Shown here one piece after another: positions 1 through 9,982 of a DNA stretch of 64,000 bases; the first letter of the stretch is position 1, and each line of letters begins with the position of its first letter. The translations under genes were made by a program, and so were the position numbers. Below the pieces are notes generated by a model. It saw nothing but the letters and a program-made list of their open reading frames with translations, ran no database searches and was not told where the DNA came from. Origin of the DNA: Paraburkholderia sp. BL23I1N1 (GTDB lineage Bacteria > Pseudomonadota > Gammaproteobacteria > Burkholderiales > Burkholderiaceae); assembly GCF_003610295.1 (NCBI RefSeq), contig NZ_RAPV01000001.1, positions 2,542,001 through 2,606,000 of the forward strand, in the 5' to 3' direction.

Positions 1-1
1 G

Positions 2-127
2 AAGAAAAGTCTGCAATTCAATGGACTCAAACCGGCAATCGAAGCCGCGGGATTCTCCGCGCCGGAGCCCGCAGAACGTGCACGTGAAGTGATCGGACAC
101 TCACCGCTTCTTGGCAAGCGTAACTGA
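2..127 (+). CDS. C-terminal end of an unrecognised protein (cut by window start)
   Basis: An open frame enters from the left edge and stops at TGA 125-127, giving 41 residues that end in SPLLGKRN. The Ala/Glu-rich composition and GC-rich third positions look coding. A hairpin terminator follows about 40 bases later and faces the convergent ureide cluster, which supports a real gene end here. I do not recognise the family from so short a tail. Confidence 0.5.
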   Translation, partial: KKSLQFNGLKPAIEAAGFSAPEPAERAREVIGHSPLLGKRN

Positions 128-167
128 TCGACGAGATGCGCCCCGCGGCACGGTGGCCCCCAAATAA

Positions 168-199
168 AAAAGGCCCACAGCATGCACGGTGGGCCTTTT
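168..199. terminator. Bidirectional rho-independent terminator
   Basis: A perfect 11-bp inverted repeat (168-178 pairing with 189-199, 10-nt loop) has an A-run on the left arm and a T-run on the right arm. It can therefore terminate in both directions, between the partial plus-strand gene and allA on the minus strand. Confidence 0.85.
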
Positions 200-236
200 C
201 ATAATCAACCTGATCCATACGTCAAAGCAACCAACC

Positions 237-749
237 TCAAACCGTCACCGCGCTCAACGCGTCTTCGGTAAGCCAGAACGACTCGGCCAGATCCTGCTCG
301 TTCAGATTGTGTCCATCGCCACCCCGATCGACGACGATAAAGTCGCTCACGCCGCCCAACGCGATCAGCGGATGGTGCCAGACACCCTTCGCATAGTTCA
401 CGCCTTGCCAGCCGCTCGTCACGAACGCACGAATCTGCGTCGGGTCCAGCTCGCCAGCCGGCGCCACGACCACCAGATACGGCTTGTCGTTGAGCGGCAC
501 GAAGGCCTGGCTGCCCAGCGGATGCCGTTCGAGCATCTTCACCTCGAACGGCAACGTGCGCGGCTGCCCGCGAAACAGGTTCACCAGCGTACGACCGTTC
601 TCGTCGGTCACGTCCACTTTCGCGAGATCGTGATAGCGGATCGTGGTGCCGAGGTTGATCGGAATCTGCTTCGCGCCTTCGAGTTCAACCACGTCGCCGA
701 ATGCAGCGAACGCCTCCTTCGTCAAGGGTTCGATAAGCAGCGTTTTCAT
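237..749 (-). CDS. allA: Ureidoglycolate lyase
   Basis: This protein of 170 aa, the usual family length, releases urea from ureidoglycolate to give glyoxylate, the last step of the allantoicase route. The AllA cupin-like signature is visible in the conserved C-terminal half (GVWHHPL, then DFIVVDRGG). The start chosen is the ATG at 749, which overlaps the alc stop codon as ATGA. The longer open frame upstream lies inside alc and is ignored. It is the last gene of the puuE-uraD-alc-allA unit and is followed by a terminator. Confidence 0.93.
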   Translation of the reverse strand: MKTLLIEPLTKEAFAAFGDVVELEGAKQIPINLGTTIRYHDLAKVDVTDENGRTLVNLFRGQPRTLPFEVKMLERHPLGSQAFVPLNDKPYLVVVAPAGELDPTQIRAFVTSGWQGVNYAKGVWHHPLIALGGVSDFIVVDRGGDGHNLNEQDLAESFWLTEDALSAVTV

Positions 750-1759
750 GATGCGAGCGTGCCCCACAGACGCAGACGCGACACGCCGCCGTCCGGAATG
801 ATGTTGAAGCGCACGTGCGTGACCGGACCCAGGGCAGCGATTTCGCTTTCGAAATAGTGCTGGTTGTCCATCTTCAACTTCTGTTCGCCCAGCAGCACCG
901 GCCAGAACATGGCTTGCGTGATCAGCGAGCTGTCCGTGCCACCCGTTACATACGCGGCCTGGATCGAGCAACGGTCCGGATAGTTGCCCTTGAAGTGAGC
1001 CGTATCGACTTCGATCTTCCGGATCACGCCCGGTTGCGCCAGCGCGACGATCGCCCAGTCGTTGCCCGGTTCACGGCGGCGGCGCGTTTCCCAGCCGTCG
1101 CCCATGTTCACGCCACGGCCCGGCATCAGAATCGTCGATGCAGCGCCGAAGTGCTGGTTGTTCGCCGCGACCAGATACGCGCCGTTTTCCATCGCGGCCA
1201 GATCGAACTGCTCGGTGCGGCTCGCGCCCGCCCAGTCGACTTGCGGCTGGCCATACACACGCAGACGCGCAATACCGCCATCAGGGTAAATGTTCACGCG
1301 CAGGTGCGTGTAGGCGTTCGCGTCGCTGACTTCGTGATAGTGGTGGCTATTGCCTTGCAGCGTGGTCGACGGGACGATTTCGGTCCATTGCGTGGACTGG
1401 TTCGGCACGCCGTCCACGACGCGCGCAGCCTCAACCGAAGCCGCCGGCGGGAAGTTGCCCGTGAAGTGGCTGGTGTCGAGGTCGAGACCCTTGATCACGC
1501 CCGGACGCGCGAGCTTCACGACGCACCAGTCGTAGCCGTTGGCGCGCTTGCGGCGCGTTTCCCAGCCGTCCATCCACTTGCCGTTGTCGTCGTACTTGCC
1601 CGGAATGAAAACGGCCGGCTCCGGATTCAGCATACGCTCCTTCGGTGCGAAGAAATCGTCGCTGGCCTCGAGGGCCTGCGCGCCCAGACGCGGGTCCGCC
1701 AGGTTCACATAGCGGCGCGTGAATTCCGGTGCGTTGGGGTCGAGAATCGGGAGTGCCAT
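746..1759 (-). CDS. alc: Allantoicase (allantoate amidinohydrolase)
   Basis: This 337-aa enzyme hydrolyses allantoate to ureidoglycolate and urea. It shows the two tandem allantoicase repeats of the family: each contains DGWETRR, followed by a segment ending in DT-x-HF-x-GN(F/Y)P, once in the N-terminal half and once in the C-terminal half. It lies 72 nt downstream of uraD and is translationally coupled to allA by an ATGA overlap. The same-strand context makes its role in purine or ureide nitrogen catabolism clear. Confidence 0.95.
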   Translation of the reverse strand: MALPILDPNAPEFTRRYVNLADPRLGAQALEASDDFFAPKERMLNPEPAVFIPGKYDDNGKWMDGWETRRKRANGYDWCVVKLARPGVIKGLDLDTSHFTGNFPPAASVEAARVVDGVPNQSTQWTEIVPSTTLQGNSHHYHEVSDANAYTHLRVNIYPDGGIARLRVYGQPQVDWAGASRTEQFDLAAMENGAYLVAANNQHFGAASTILMPGRGVNMGDGWETRRRREPGNDWAIVALAQPGVIRKIEVDTAHFKGNYPDRCSIQAAYVTGGTDSSLITQAMFWPVLLGEQKLKMDNQHYFESEIAALGPVTHVRFNIIPDGGVSRLRLWGTLAS

Positions 1760-1831
1760 CGTAGTCTTCCTTAGTGTTTGCTAGTGCTGAAAAAACGTTT
1801 CAGTTCGAGGTTCGCGACGCGTGGTCAAACC

Positions 1832-2353
1832 TTACGCGTCGATCAGGTCGTCGAGCCGGAAACGTGCGATGCGGTAGATCTGATCGAGGCTGGCGCGCAA
1901 TTCATCCGCGCGGCTGTTGTTCACGCGGGTCTCGAAGTTCGCGATGATGCCGTGGCGGTCGTAACCGCGCACCGCGAGGATGAACGGAAAGCCAAACTTC
2001 TCGCGGTAGGCGCTGTTCAACGCCACCAGCCTGTCGAATTCTTCCTGCGTGCACTGGGCAAGGCCCGCGCCGCTCTGCTCACGGGTGGATTCGGCCGTCA
2101 ACTCGCCGCGCACCGCAGCCTTGCCGGCGAGCTCCGGGTGGGCATTGATCAACGCCAGTTGCTTTTCTTCGCCGGCAGTCTCAACGATGTTCGACATCTT
2201 GCTATGCAGTTCGTCGATGCTGGCAAACGGCCGTTGCTGCGCGGCGATTTCCGCGACCCACGGCGAGTGCTCGAAAATGCCCGACAGCGCCGCGACGAAC
2301 GCGCCGGTCGGCGTGCTGTTGAGTTGGTCAAGAGTGTATTGCATCGCCTTCAT
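1832..2353 (-). CDS. uraD: 2-oxo-4-hydroxy-4-carboxy-5-ureidoimidazoline (OHCU) decarboxylase
   Basis: This 173-aa UraD-type protein produces S-allantoin from the unstable OHCU intermediate of urate oxidation. The family hallmarks are present: an AHPELAGKAA block with the catalytic His, and GFPFILAVRG near the C-terminus. The chosen ATG (2351-2353) overlaps the puuE stop as ATGA. A second in-frame ATG lies 9 nt downstream. No urate oxidase gene is visible in this window, so urate would have to be oxidised by enzymes encoded elsewhere. Confidence 0.93.
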   Translation of the reverse strand: MKAMQYTLDQLNSTPTGAFVAALSGIFEHSPWVAEIAAQQRPFASIDELHSKMSNIVETAGEEKQLALINAHPELAGKAAVRGELTAESTREQSGAGLAQCTQEEFDRLVALNSAYREKFGFPFILAVRGYDRHGIIANFETRVNNSRADELRASLDQIYRIARFRLDDLIDA

Positions 2354-3300
2354 GCCGCTGCCCCGCGGTTGTTTTGTTGGTAAGGGTGATGTTCGCGCCA
2401 GTGACGCGCGATATCGACGCGACGCGTCACCCACACGCGATCGTGCTGTTCGATATGGTCGAGAAAACGTTGCAGTGCACGGAAACGCCCCGGACGGCCG
2501 AGCAAACGGCAGTGCATGCCGATCGACAGCATCTTCGGCGCTTCGTCGCCCTCCTCGTAGAGCACGTCGAATGCGTCGCGCAGGTACGTGAAGAAATGGT
2601 CCGCGGTGTTGAAGCCTTGCGGGCTGGCAAAGCGCATATCGTTGGTGTCGAGCGTGTACGGCACGATCAGTTGCGGACTCTTCGCGCCGCCCGTCACTTC
2701 AACGTCCATCCAGAACGGCAGATCGTCGCCGTAGTAGTCCGAGTCGTACAGGAAGCCGCCGTATTCGGCGACCAGGCGATGCGTGTTGGGACTGTCGCGG
2801 CCGGTGTACCAGCCAAGCGGGCGCTCGCCGGTAATGCGCTCGATCGCTTCCATGCCGAGGCGCATGTGCTCCGCCTCTTTTTCCGGCGACATGTCCTGGT
2901 AATGGATCCAGCGATAGCCGTGGCAGGCGATCTCATGACCGAGTTCGACGAACGCGCGCCCGAGATCGGGATGCCGTTCCATCGCCATGCCGACACCGAA
3001 CACCGTGAGCGGCAAGCCGCGCTTTTCGAATTCGCGCAGAATGCGCCACACGCCTGCGCGCGAGCCGTATTCGTAGATCGACTCCATGCTCATATGACGC
3101 GCCGGGAAAGACGCCGCGCCAACGATTTCCGACAGAAACTGCTCCGAGCCCGGATCGCCGTGAAGCACGCAGTTTTCACCGCCCTCTTCGTAGTTCAGGA
3201 CGAATTGCACCGCGACACGCGCCCGACCCGGCCAGTTCGCCTGCACCGGGTGGCGGCCGTAGCCGATCAGATCGCGTGGATAGTTCGAGTCGAGTGGCAT
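2350..3300 (-). CDS. puuE: Allantoinase, polysaccharide-deacetylase-like (PuuE type)
   Basis: This 316-aa protein opens allantoin to allantoate. It belongs to the metal-independent PuuE class with a NodB/polysaccharide-deacetylase fold rather than the amidohydrolase class. The N-terminus (a block with YGRHP, then FVLNYEEGGE) and the central blocks (PARHMSMESIYEYGSR, GHEIACHGYRWIHYQ) are characteristic. It is the first gene of the puuE-uraD-alc-allA unit. About 250 nt separate it from the racemase gene upstream, so it may have its own promoter. Confidence 0.93.
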   Translation of the reverse strand: MPLDSNYPRDLIGYGRHPVQANWPGRARVAVQFVLNYEEGGENCVLHGDPGSEQFLSEIVGAASFPARHMSMESIYEYGSRAGVWRILREFEKRGLPLTVFGVGMAMERHPDLGRAFVELGHEIACHGYRWIHYQDMSPEKEAEHMRLGMEAIERITGERPLGWYTGRDSPNTHRLVAEYGGFLYDSDYYGDDLPFWMDVEVTGGAKSPQLIVPYTLDTNDMRFASPQGFNTADHFFTYLRDAFDVLYEEGDEAPKMLSIGMHCRLLGRPGRFRALQRFLDHIEQHDRVWVTRRVDIARHWREHHPYQQNNRGAAA

Positions 3301-3506
3301 GGTTTGACGAAAGCGTGATGACGGTACGTAAAATTCGCGTGGAACTCACGTGACATGCACGTGGGGTTTGCGTGCGTTCTGCATGCGTGTGCGTGATTTT
3401 GCGTGTTACGCATGCCGGCGCGGGCGGAAACAGCCCGGAATAGCGGCACCAAAAGCAGCAGCAAAATAGCGTTCGGGCACCAGCGCCGAGTGGGACCAGT
3501 GTAGCG

Positions 3507-3535
3507 AAAACGCCCGGGTGCGCCCATACACCCGG
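3507..3535 (-). terminator. Probable rho-independent terminator after the racemase gene
   Basis: On the minus strand a 7-bp GC-rich stem (3514-3520 with 3529-3535, 8-nt loop) is followed, after three bases, by TTTT (3507-3510). It lies just past the stop codon of the racemase gene and would separate the permease-racemase unit from puuE. Confidence 0.55.
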
Positions 3536-3549
3536 ACAGATAGTGCGTG

Positions 3550-4416
3550 TCAGACTGGATGTATGTGCGGAGCCCGCCCCGCCGGGCGTTCCGTGGTGTT
3601 TACCCGCAGCAAACCCGGCGCATTAGCGCCTTCCGCCGTGCTCGCGGCCGAATCGCGATGCGGCCGGGGATTTGGGTCGGCATCGGTTGGACTGAAGGCT
3701 TCCAGCGCGCCGTCGTAGCGCTTGGCCAGCGGACGCGCGTAGTCGCCCCGCTTGGCTGTCGACAATCGCAGCGCGACCAGCGCCTCGGTCCATTTGACCG
3801 CGGCCGTTACGCCCTCGATCACCGGCGCGCCCAGGGCGTCTTCAATCTCCGCGCACAATTCGGCCATGCCGGCGCAACCGAGCACGATCGCGTCCGAACC
3901 GTCCTCCGCCAGCGCGCGCCGACATTCGTCGAGGATGATGCGGCGCGCCGCCGAGCCGGGCTTGTCCAGGTCCAGCACGGCGACGTCGGTGGCGCGCACG
4001 TTGCGGCAAAAACGCTTCATACCGTAGCGCTCGGCGAGATGCCACGCCATGCCGCACGTGCGCGCCAGGGTTGTCACCACCGAAAATCCCGGCGCCAGCA
4101 CGCTCGCGGCATGCATCGCCGCTTCGGCGATGCCGATCACCGGCCCGCGCGCCACCTCGCGGGCCGCGTATAAACCGGGGTCGCCGAAGCAGGCAATCAC
4201 GTACCCGTCACAGCCCTCACGCTCGCCGGCGATAACCTCCGCGAGCAAACCGGGCGTTGCAAGCGCTTCGTCGTAATAGCCTTCAATCGACGGCGGTCCC
4301 ATTGTCGGGTTGACCGCGATCACTTCGGTGCCAGGCGTGGCGACTTCGCGCGCGCAGCGGCCCATCGCCTCGGTCATGCGTTGGGTCGTATTCGGATTGA
4401 TCAGTTTGATGCGCAT
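3550..4416 (-). CDS. hpxA: Asp/Glu/hydantoin racemase family, probable allantoin racemase
   Basis: This 288-aa protein has the opening NPNTT motif of hydantoin/allantoin racemases. The two catalytic cysteines expected of the fold are in IACFGDPGL and VLGCAGM. The C-terminal 45 residues or so extend past the usual ~240-aa core and look low-complexity. It would interconvert R- and S-allantoin so that both enantiomers can enter the pathway. AGGAG sits about 5 nt before the ATG. It is 24 nt downstream of the permease gene, and the context supports allantoin rather than amino acid as substrate. Confidence 0.85.
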   Translation of the reverse strand: MRIKLINPNTTQRMTEAMGRCAREVATPGTEVIAVNPTMGPPSIEGYYDEALATPGLLAEVIAGEREGCDGYVIACFGDPGLYAAREVARGPVIGIAEAAMHAASVLAPGFSVVTTLARTCGMAWHLAERYGMKRFCRNVRATDVAVLDLDKPGSAARRIILDECRRALAEDGSDAIVLGCAGMAELCAEIEDALGAPVIEGVTAAVKWTEALVALRLSTAKRGDYARPLAKRYDGALEAFSPTDADPNPRPHRDSAASTAEGANAPGLLRVNTTERPAGRAPHIHPV

Positions 4417-4440
4417 ATCGACTCCTGTTGCAGCACTGGC

Positions 4441-5916
4441 TCAGCGAGCGAGCACGCGATAGAACACGGCACCCAACCCAGCGCCGATGAACCACGAGAA
4501 ATTGGCCAGCCCATCGAGCGTCGGCACCATCACGCAGATCACGGCAATGACCGCGGCCGGCAACAATGCGGCGACGGCTCGGTAATTGACACCGTTCCTG
4601 TACCAGTATGAGCCGCTTGGAGAGACCGAGTAGAGATCGTCGAGCACGATCTTTTGACGCTTCACGAGGAAGTAGTCGACGATCAGGACACCATACAACG
4701 GTCCAATGAAACTGCCGAGTACGTCGAGCGTGTAGTGAATGACCGCCGGGTTGTTGAAGAGATTCCACGGCGTGATGAAAATCGACGCCACCGCCGCAAG
4801 CATGCCACCCGCGCGCCAACTGATCAGACGCGGCGCGACATTCGAGAAGTCGAAGGCCGGCGACACGAAGTTAGCGACGATGTTGATGCCGATAGTCGCA
4901 ATCGTGAAGGTCAACGCACCGAGAATCACCGCAGTCGGATAGTCGATACGGCCCACCGTTTCGACCGGGTCCGTGATCAATTGGCCAAACACCGGCAGCG
5001 TGGCCGCGGTCGTGACCACCGTCACCAGCGAGAAGGCGAGGAAGTTGACCGGCAGCCCCCAGAAGTTGCCGCGCTGCACGCTGCGAAAGCTCTTGCCGTA
5101 GCGCGAAAAGTCGCCGAAATTCAGCATCGGCCCGGAGAAATACGACACCACGAGCGAAGTCGCCGTGATCATCACCGGCACCACTTCCATGCCGTGATAT
5201 TTAACGCCTCCCAGGTTGATGCCGATGTTTCGCCATCCTGCGCGATACACCATGTAACCTGCGAGAATGAACATCACCACGTAGACTGCCGGACCCGCGA
5301 AGTCGATGAACTTCTTGATGGTCTCCATGCCGTGCCAGAACACCAGCGCCTGCAACACCCACAGCAGCATGAACCCGGTCCAGCCCAAGGTGGAAAGCCC
5401 CATGAAACCATGGTGGTGCACGTCCGCGTACGGCAACAGTTGCGGGACGAACTTCAGCACCACGATCACCAGTGCGCTCGAAGCCAGATAAGTTTGGATT
5501 CCATACCATGCAACCGCGATCAAGCCGCGAATCACGGCGGGAATATTCGCGCCGAGCACGCCAAACGTTGCGCGGCAAGCCACCGGATAAGGCACGCCGT
5601 TCGCCTGACTCGGCTTGGCGATCAGGTTGCAGAGCAGGTTGACAATCATAATGCCGACCAGCAGCGCGATCAGCACTTGCCAGCTCGTCAGTCCAAGCGC
5701 GAACAGACTGCCCGCGAACACATAGCCGCCGACGCTATGCACATCCGACATCCAGAACGCGAAGATGTTGTAAGCACCCCAGGTTTGATGGCGCAGCGGC
5801 GCCAGGTCTTCGTTGTACAGCCTCTCGCTGTAGCCTGCGGGGATCGACGGATCGCTGGGCGCGTCTCCGTATGTGGGAATTGCGGGACTGCTGGACGTTG
5901 CACTGAACTGAGCCAT
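4441..5916 (-). CDS. NCS1-family permease, probable allantoin/hydantoin transporter
   Basis: This 491-aa polytopic membrane protein belongs to the nucleobase:cation symporter-1 family. The N-terminal block YNEDLAPLRHQTW followed by NIFAFWMSDVHS is the NCS1 signature, and about 12 hydrophobic segments follow. The start was set at ATG 5914-5916 behind a strong AAGGAGG, although the frame stays open upstream. Lying directly before the allantoin racemase gene in a ureide cluster, it most likely imports allantoin. Uracil or hydantoin remain possible. Confidence 0.88.
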   Translation of the reverse strand: MAQFSATSSSPAIPTYGDAPSDPSIPAGYSERLYNEDLAPLRHQTWGAYNIFAFWMSDVHSVGGYVFAGSLFALGLTSWQVLIALLVGIMIVNLLCNLIAKPSQANGVPYPVACRATFGVLGANIPAVIRGLIAVAWYGIQTYLASSALVIVVLKFVPQLLPYADVHHHGFMGLSTLGWTGFMLLWVLQALVFWHGMETIKKFIDFAGPAVYVVMFILAGYMVYRAGWRNIGINLGGVKYHGMEVVPVMITATSLVVSYFSGPMLNFGDFSRYGKSFRSVQRGNFWGLPVNFLAFSLVTVVTTAATLPVFGQLITDPVETVGRIDYPTAVILGALTFTIATIGINIVANFVSPAFDFSNVAPRLISWRAGGMLAAVASIFITPWNLFNNPAVIHYTLDVLGSFIGPLYGVLIVDYFLVKRQKIVLDDLYSVSPSGSYWYRNGVNYRAVAALLPAAVIAVICVMVPTLDGLANFSWFIGAGLGAVFYRVLAR

Positions 5917-6262
5917 GATTCCTCCTTGGGATAGAGACCATCGATCGTGAATCGAAGGACATTGCATCGGTCATGCCAGCCGCCCTCTTCTCCTCGATAG
6001 GCAAGCAAGAGGAAACAGGAGGTTCGAGCAGGTTGCTTGACCGCACCGCGGGTGTCTCCGTACTTGACGTACTTGTGCTTATCGCACCGCCTGCAGCCGC
6101 GTATTCCCGGCGATGCGTTACTACTCCAAGGCTGTCATCCCGTGACGGCCACGCGTGCGCAAGCCGGCAGCGCTCACGCCGAGCCGCCTTGCAACGCCTG
6201 ATTCGGTTCAGTTCAATTCAGTGCGACGCGCACCAGCAACGGGCGCGCACCGGCCGCCTGCC
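5917..6262. other. Intergenic region between GntR gene and permease gene
   Basis: This stretch of 346 nt holds no convincing gene. It must contain the promoter of the permease-racemase unit. A short direct repeat GTACTT-GAC-GTACTT is visible near 6060-6075, as are TTCA-rich repeats near 6203-6220. I could not assign a -35/-10 pair or an operator with confidence. Confidence 0.4.
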
Positions 6263-7006
6263 TCAGTCTGGCGCGGACTTGGGTCTACCAGGTGCTTCCT
6301 TCGCTGCGCTGTTAAGTGCGCCGAAAACTTCATGCAGATCGGCTGCGCCACGTGCGGGGCGCTCCAGCATCTTCAACTCGACGCTTTGCAAATGGCGCGA
6401 CATCAGTGCCGCCGCCTCTTTGGCATCGCCGGCGTCGAGCGCGGCGAGAATGGCTTCATGGTCTTCGAACGAGCAAGGGCTGCGTCCGAGTGATTCGTAC
6501 AGTGCAGAAATCAGCGTGGAGCGTGCCACCAGTCCGCTCAGGCAGTCGCACAACACGGCGTTACCAGTGAGCCCGGCCAACTCGGTATGGAACTCACCCG
6601 ATAGACGAATCCACGCCGGAAAATCACGTGTTTCGAACGCCTTGCGCTCACGGCCGATCATGCTGCCAATGCTCTTCAAACGGCGCATGCCGTGACCGCC
6701 GCAAATCTTTTCAACTACGGCCAGTTCAATGATACGGCGCATTTCGAACACTTCATGCACTTCCTGCAGCGACGGACTGGCGACGAACGCACCACGATTC
6801 GGCTCGAGGTCGACGAGGTGGTCGGTGGCCAGTTGCGCGAGCGCCTGCCGGATCGGGCCGCGCTTCACGCCGAATACTTCGCACAACTGCGCTTCTGTCA
6901 GCTTGGCGCCGGGAGCCAGCCGATGCTCGAGGATCGCGGCGCGGATGCGCTCGGCGATCGCTTCGGGTTTCGAACTATTCGCGGCGGTGGAATCTGTGTC
7001 GGACAT
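6263..7006 (-). CDS. GntR-family regulator (FadR/VanR subfamily, FCD domain)
   Basis: This 247-aa protein has an N-terminal winged helix-turn-helix (about residues 14-75, with LTEAQLCEVFGVKRGPIRQA) and a C-terminal all-helical FCD effector-binding domain (DFPAWIRLSGEFHTELA and SFEDHEAILAALDAGD carry the usual His/Asp positions). The MSD start at 7006 is preferred over a 14-residue upstream extension. Its position at the head of the ureide cluster suggests it represses or activates allantoin use. Two matching palindromic sites lie upstream and suggest autoregulation. Confidence 0.88.
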   Translation of the reverse strand: MSDTDSTAANSSKPEAIAERIRAAILEHRLAPGAKLTEAQLCEVFGVKRGPIRQALAQLATDHLVDLEPNRGAFVASPSLQEVHEVFEMRRIIELAVVEKICGGHGMRRLKSIGSMIGRERKAFETRDFPAWIRLSGEFHTELAGLTGNAVLCDCLSGLVARSTLISALYESLGRSPCSFEDHEAILAALDAGDAKEAAALMSRHLQSVELKMLERPARGAADLHEVFGALNSAAKEAPGRPKSAPD

Positions 7007-7046
7007 GATGTGTGTCTCGGTATGTTGGTCATCATAGGATGGACAC

Positions 7047-7066
7047 AAAAATTGTCAACAATTTTT
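7047..7066. promoter_or_regulatory. Palindromic operator-like site upstream of the GntR gene
   Basis: Perfect 9-bp arms AAAAATTGT and ACAATTTTT are separated by 2 bases, about 40 nt before the GntR start. The core TTGTCAACAA recurs at 7194-7203. The GT...AC arrangement is what FCD-type GntR proteins usually bind. That it is bound by this regulator is inference. Confidence 0.6.
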
Positions 7067-7193
7067 GCGTCACTTTTCGACAATCTGGACGGCCGGGCCA
7101 TGCTGTAGGCCAATGAGCAGCCTGCGCGGACCTTACTCTGCTTCAATACCAGTTTAATTAATGGTCAGGGTGGCCGTCTATTGGAGACAGTTT

Positions 7194-7203
7194 TTGTCAA
7201 CAA
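7194..7203. promoter_or_regulatory. Second copy of the TTGTCAACAA core
   Basis: The exact 10-base core of the 7047-7066 palindrome is repeated here, 142 nt away, with a T-run on its left side. The pair could be two operators of the same regulator with looping between them. The outer arms are not conserved. Confidence 0.45.
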
Positions 7204-7277
7204 AGTGAGGGGCCTTCATGGAACTGGTCTGTTGGCGCGGGGGTGAAAAATGCCGACCGTTAGTTGCATTATTGATT

Positions 7278-7306
7278 AAAAAAGAAAGCGGGCAAACCGC
7301 CCGCTT
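7278..7306 (-). terminator. Rho-independent terminator after ldcA
   Basis: An 8-bp stem AAGCGGGC/GCCCGCTT (7286-7293 with 7299-7306, 5-nt loop) is followed on the minus strand by a T-rich run (complement of 7278-7283). It lies 18 nt beyond the ldcA stop codon and ends the DUF1992-tadA-ldcA unit. Confidence 0.8.
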
Positions 7307-7323
7307 CCCTGCCCCACGTCTTT

Positions 7324-8250
7324 TCAGGCGAGGGTTGGATAGCCCGATACCGTCAGCTTGAACCCATGCGCGTTAGCGACGAGGTGCGCGTCCGCACCGA
7401 CCGGCAGCGTCAGCATGTTGGGAACATGACCGAATTGCAGCCCGGTGATGACCGGAATCCCGATCACCGCCCTCACCTGCTCGATCACCGCGTGCAGGTC
7501 GTAGCCGTTGTCGTAATCGTACTGTTTGCCACCGGAGAAATCGCCGAGCACAAGCGCCTGCTGTTGCGCGAGGATGCCCGACAGGTGCAACTGATAAAGC
7601 ATCCGCTCGAGCCGGAACGGCTGCTCGTTGACATCTTCGACGAACAGAATGCCGCCCTGCACCGGCGGCATGTAAGGTGTACCGATCAACGATGTCAGCA
7701 CCGCCAGGTTGCCGCCCCACAACATGCCGGTCACGTCGGCGGTCTGCGCTTGCGGCACGTTGCCCGTCACCGTCATGGTCGGCCTGGTCAGCGTGGACCA
7801 GAAGTGCTGCATCGTGAATTCGCTCAGATCTTCCGCGCCGAAGTCGCTCATCAACATCGGACCGCAGAAGGTTTTCACGCCCGCACGTGCCAGCAAGGCA
7901 AGCTGCACCGCGGTGAAATCGCTATGCCCCACCAGCGCGACCGGCTGATCGGTCAGCCGCCGTTGCAGCCCTTCGTAGTCGAGTCCGTGCAGGATGCGCG
8001 CCGCACCGTAGCCGCCACGCACGGCTAGCACGATGTCGGGCAGTTCACGCGAGGGGTCGGCCAGCCGGTTCAGATCGGCGGCACGTTCGCCGTCGGTGCC
8101 GGCGAAGCGCTGGTAGCGGCGCCTTGTCACCTCCACACCCTCGACGCGATGCCCCTGCGCATGCAAGCGGTGCAACGCGCGATGCAGCACCTCGGATTCG
8201 TGCGGATACCCGGACGGCGCGATCAACTCAATGGTGCGATGAACGGTCAT
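7324..8250 (-). CDS. ldcA: Muramoyltetrapeptide LD-carboxypeptidase (peptidase S66)
   Basis: This 308-aa cytoplasmic peptidase trims the terminal D-Ala from recycled murein tetrapeptides. The S66 triad is visible: Ser110 in VGHSDFTA, Glu in LFVEDVNEQPF and His in FGHVPN. The start was taken at the ATG giving MTVHRT. A TTG two codons upstream is less likely. It follows tadA by 27 nt on the same strand, so it is probably co-transcribed with it. Confidence 0.9.
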   Translation of the reverse strand: MTVHRTIELIAPSGYPHESEVLHRALHRLHAQGHRVEGVEVTRRRYQRFAGTDGERAADLNRLADPSRELPDIVLAVRGGYGAARILHGLDYEGLQRRLTDQPVALVGHSDFTAVQLALLARAGVKTFCGPMLMSDFGAEDLSEFTMQHFWSTLTRPTMTVTGNVPQAQTADVTGMLWGGNLAVLTSLIGTPYMPPVQGGILFVEDVNEQPFRLERMLYQLHLSGILAQQQALVLGDFSGGKQYDYDNGYDLHAVIEQVRAVIGIPVITGLQFGHVPNMLTLPVGADAHLVANAHGFKLTVSGYPTLA

Positions 8251-8277
8251 TGGCAAGACCTGTTGGACGTTGTTGTT

Positions 8278-9431
<1,154 letters not shown>

Positions 9432-9683
9432 CTGCAGTCCACTACGTTGCGGCCCAAGCATTCTATCAGGGAGCGCGCGACGGTTCTGGCTGTCTGACCG
9501 ACGAATCCCCCTGGTTTTCAGATATTGCCTATTTGAGGGGCGCATGGCGTGGATTAGGGTGGAGGGTTGCCGGCCCCGGCCGGCGCTGCAGCTTCGAACC
9601 CGCAAAAAACTTACGAATATCTTTCACCGCGTGCCACAGCAGCGGCCGCCTGCACCTGCCTCACTCGTGGAGCCCATTACGCT

Positions 9684-9929
9684 ATGCATTCCAGAATCAT
9701 CGACCACCGCTTCGACACTGCTAGTCCGACCTGCGCCACACACTTCCATCCACACCTGACTGTACTGACAGCGCCGCTTCAAAAGCGCGCTTTCAAGCGA
9801 TGCCTGCGTACGGCATTGGCGGCCGTGACGCTCTCGGCCGCGTTATCAGGCTGCGGCGTGTTCTGCGGAGGTGCAGGCGGAAGTGGCAGCGGCTTTGCCG
9901 GCGGTTGCGCGACCGGCGTGCGGTTCTAG
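9684..9929 (+). CDS. Small Gly/Cys-rich secreted or lipoprotein-like protein
   Basis: This is an 81-aa frame on the plus strand. It has a basic stretch and a hydrophobic segment (TALAAVTLSAALSGC) that could act as a signal with a lipobox-like LSGC, then a short Gly/Cys-rich tail (CGGAGGSGSGFAGGCA). It is isolated between minus-strand genes. GGAG lies about 11 nt before the ATG, which is rather far. A later start is possible. No function is known to me. Confidence 0.45.
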   Translation: MHSRIIDHRFDTASPTCATHFHPHLTVLTAPLQKRAFKRCLRTALAAVTLSAALSGCGVFCGGAGGSGSGFAGGCATGVRF

Positions 9930-9982
9930 TCCGGAATGCCTCAACGCATGGGCTTCACGACGGCCGACGCGAGGCAGCACGC

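Noticed and set aside
2374..3318. Plus-strand 314-codon frame opposite puuE (and similar frames opposite other genes)
   Set aside because: It is an antisense shadow of a well-supported gene with atypical Arg/Val/His-rich composition.
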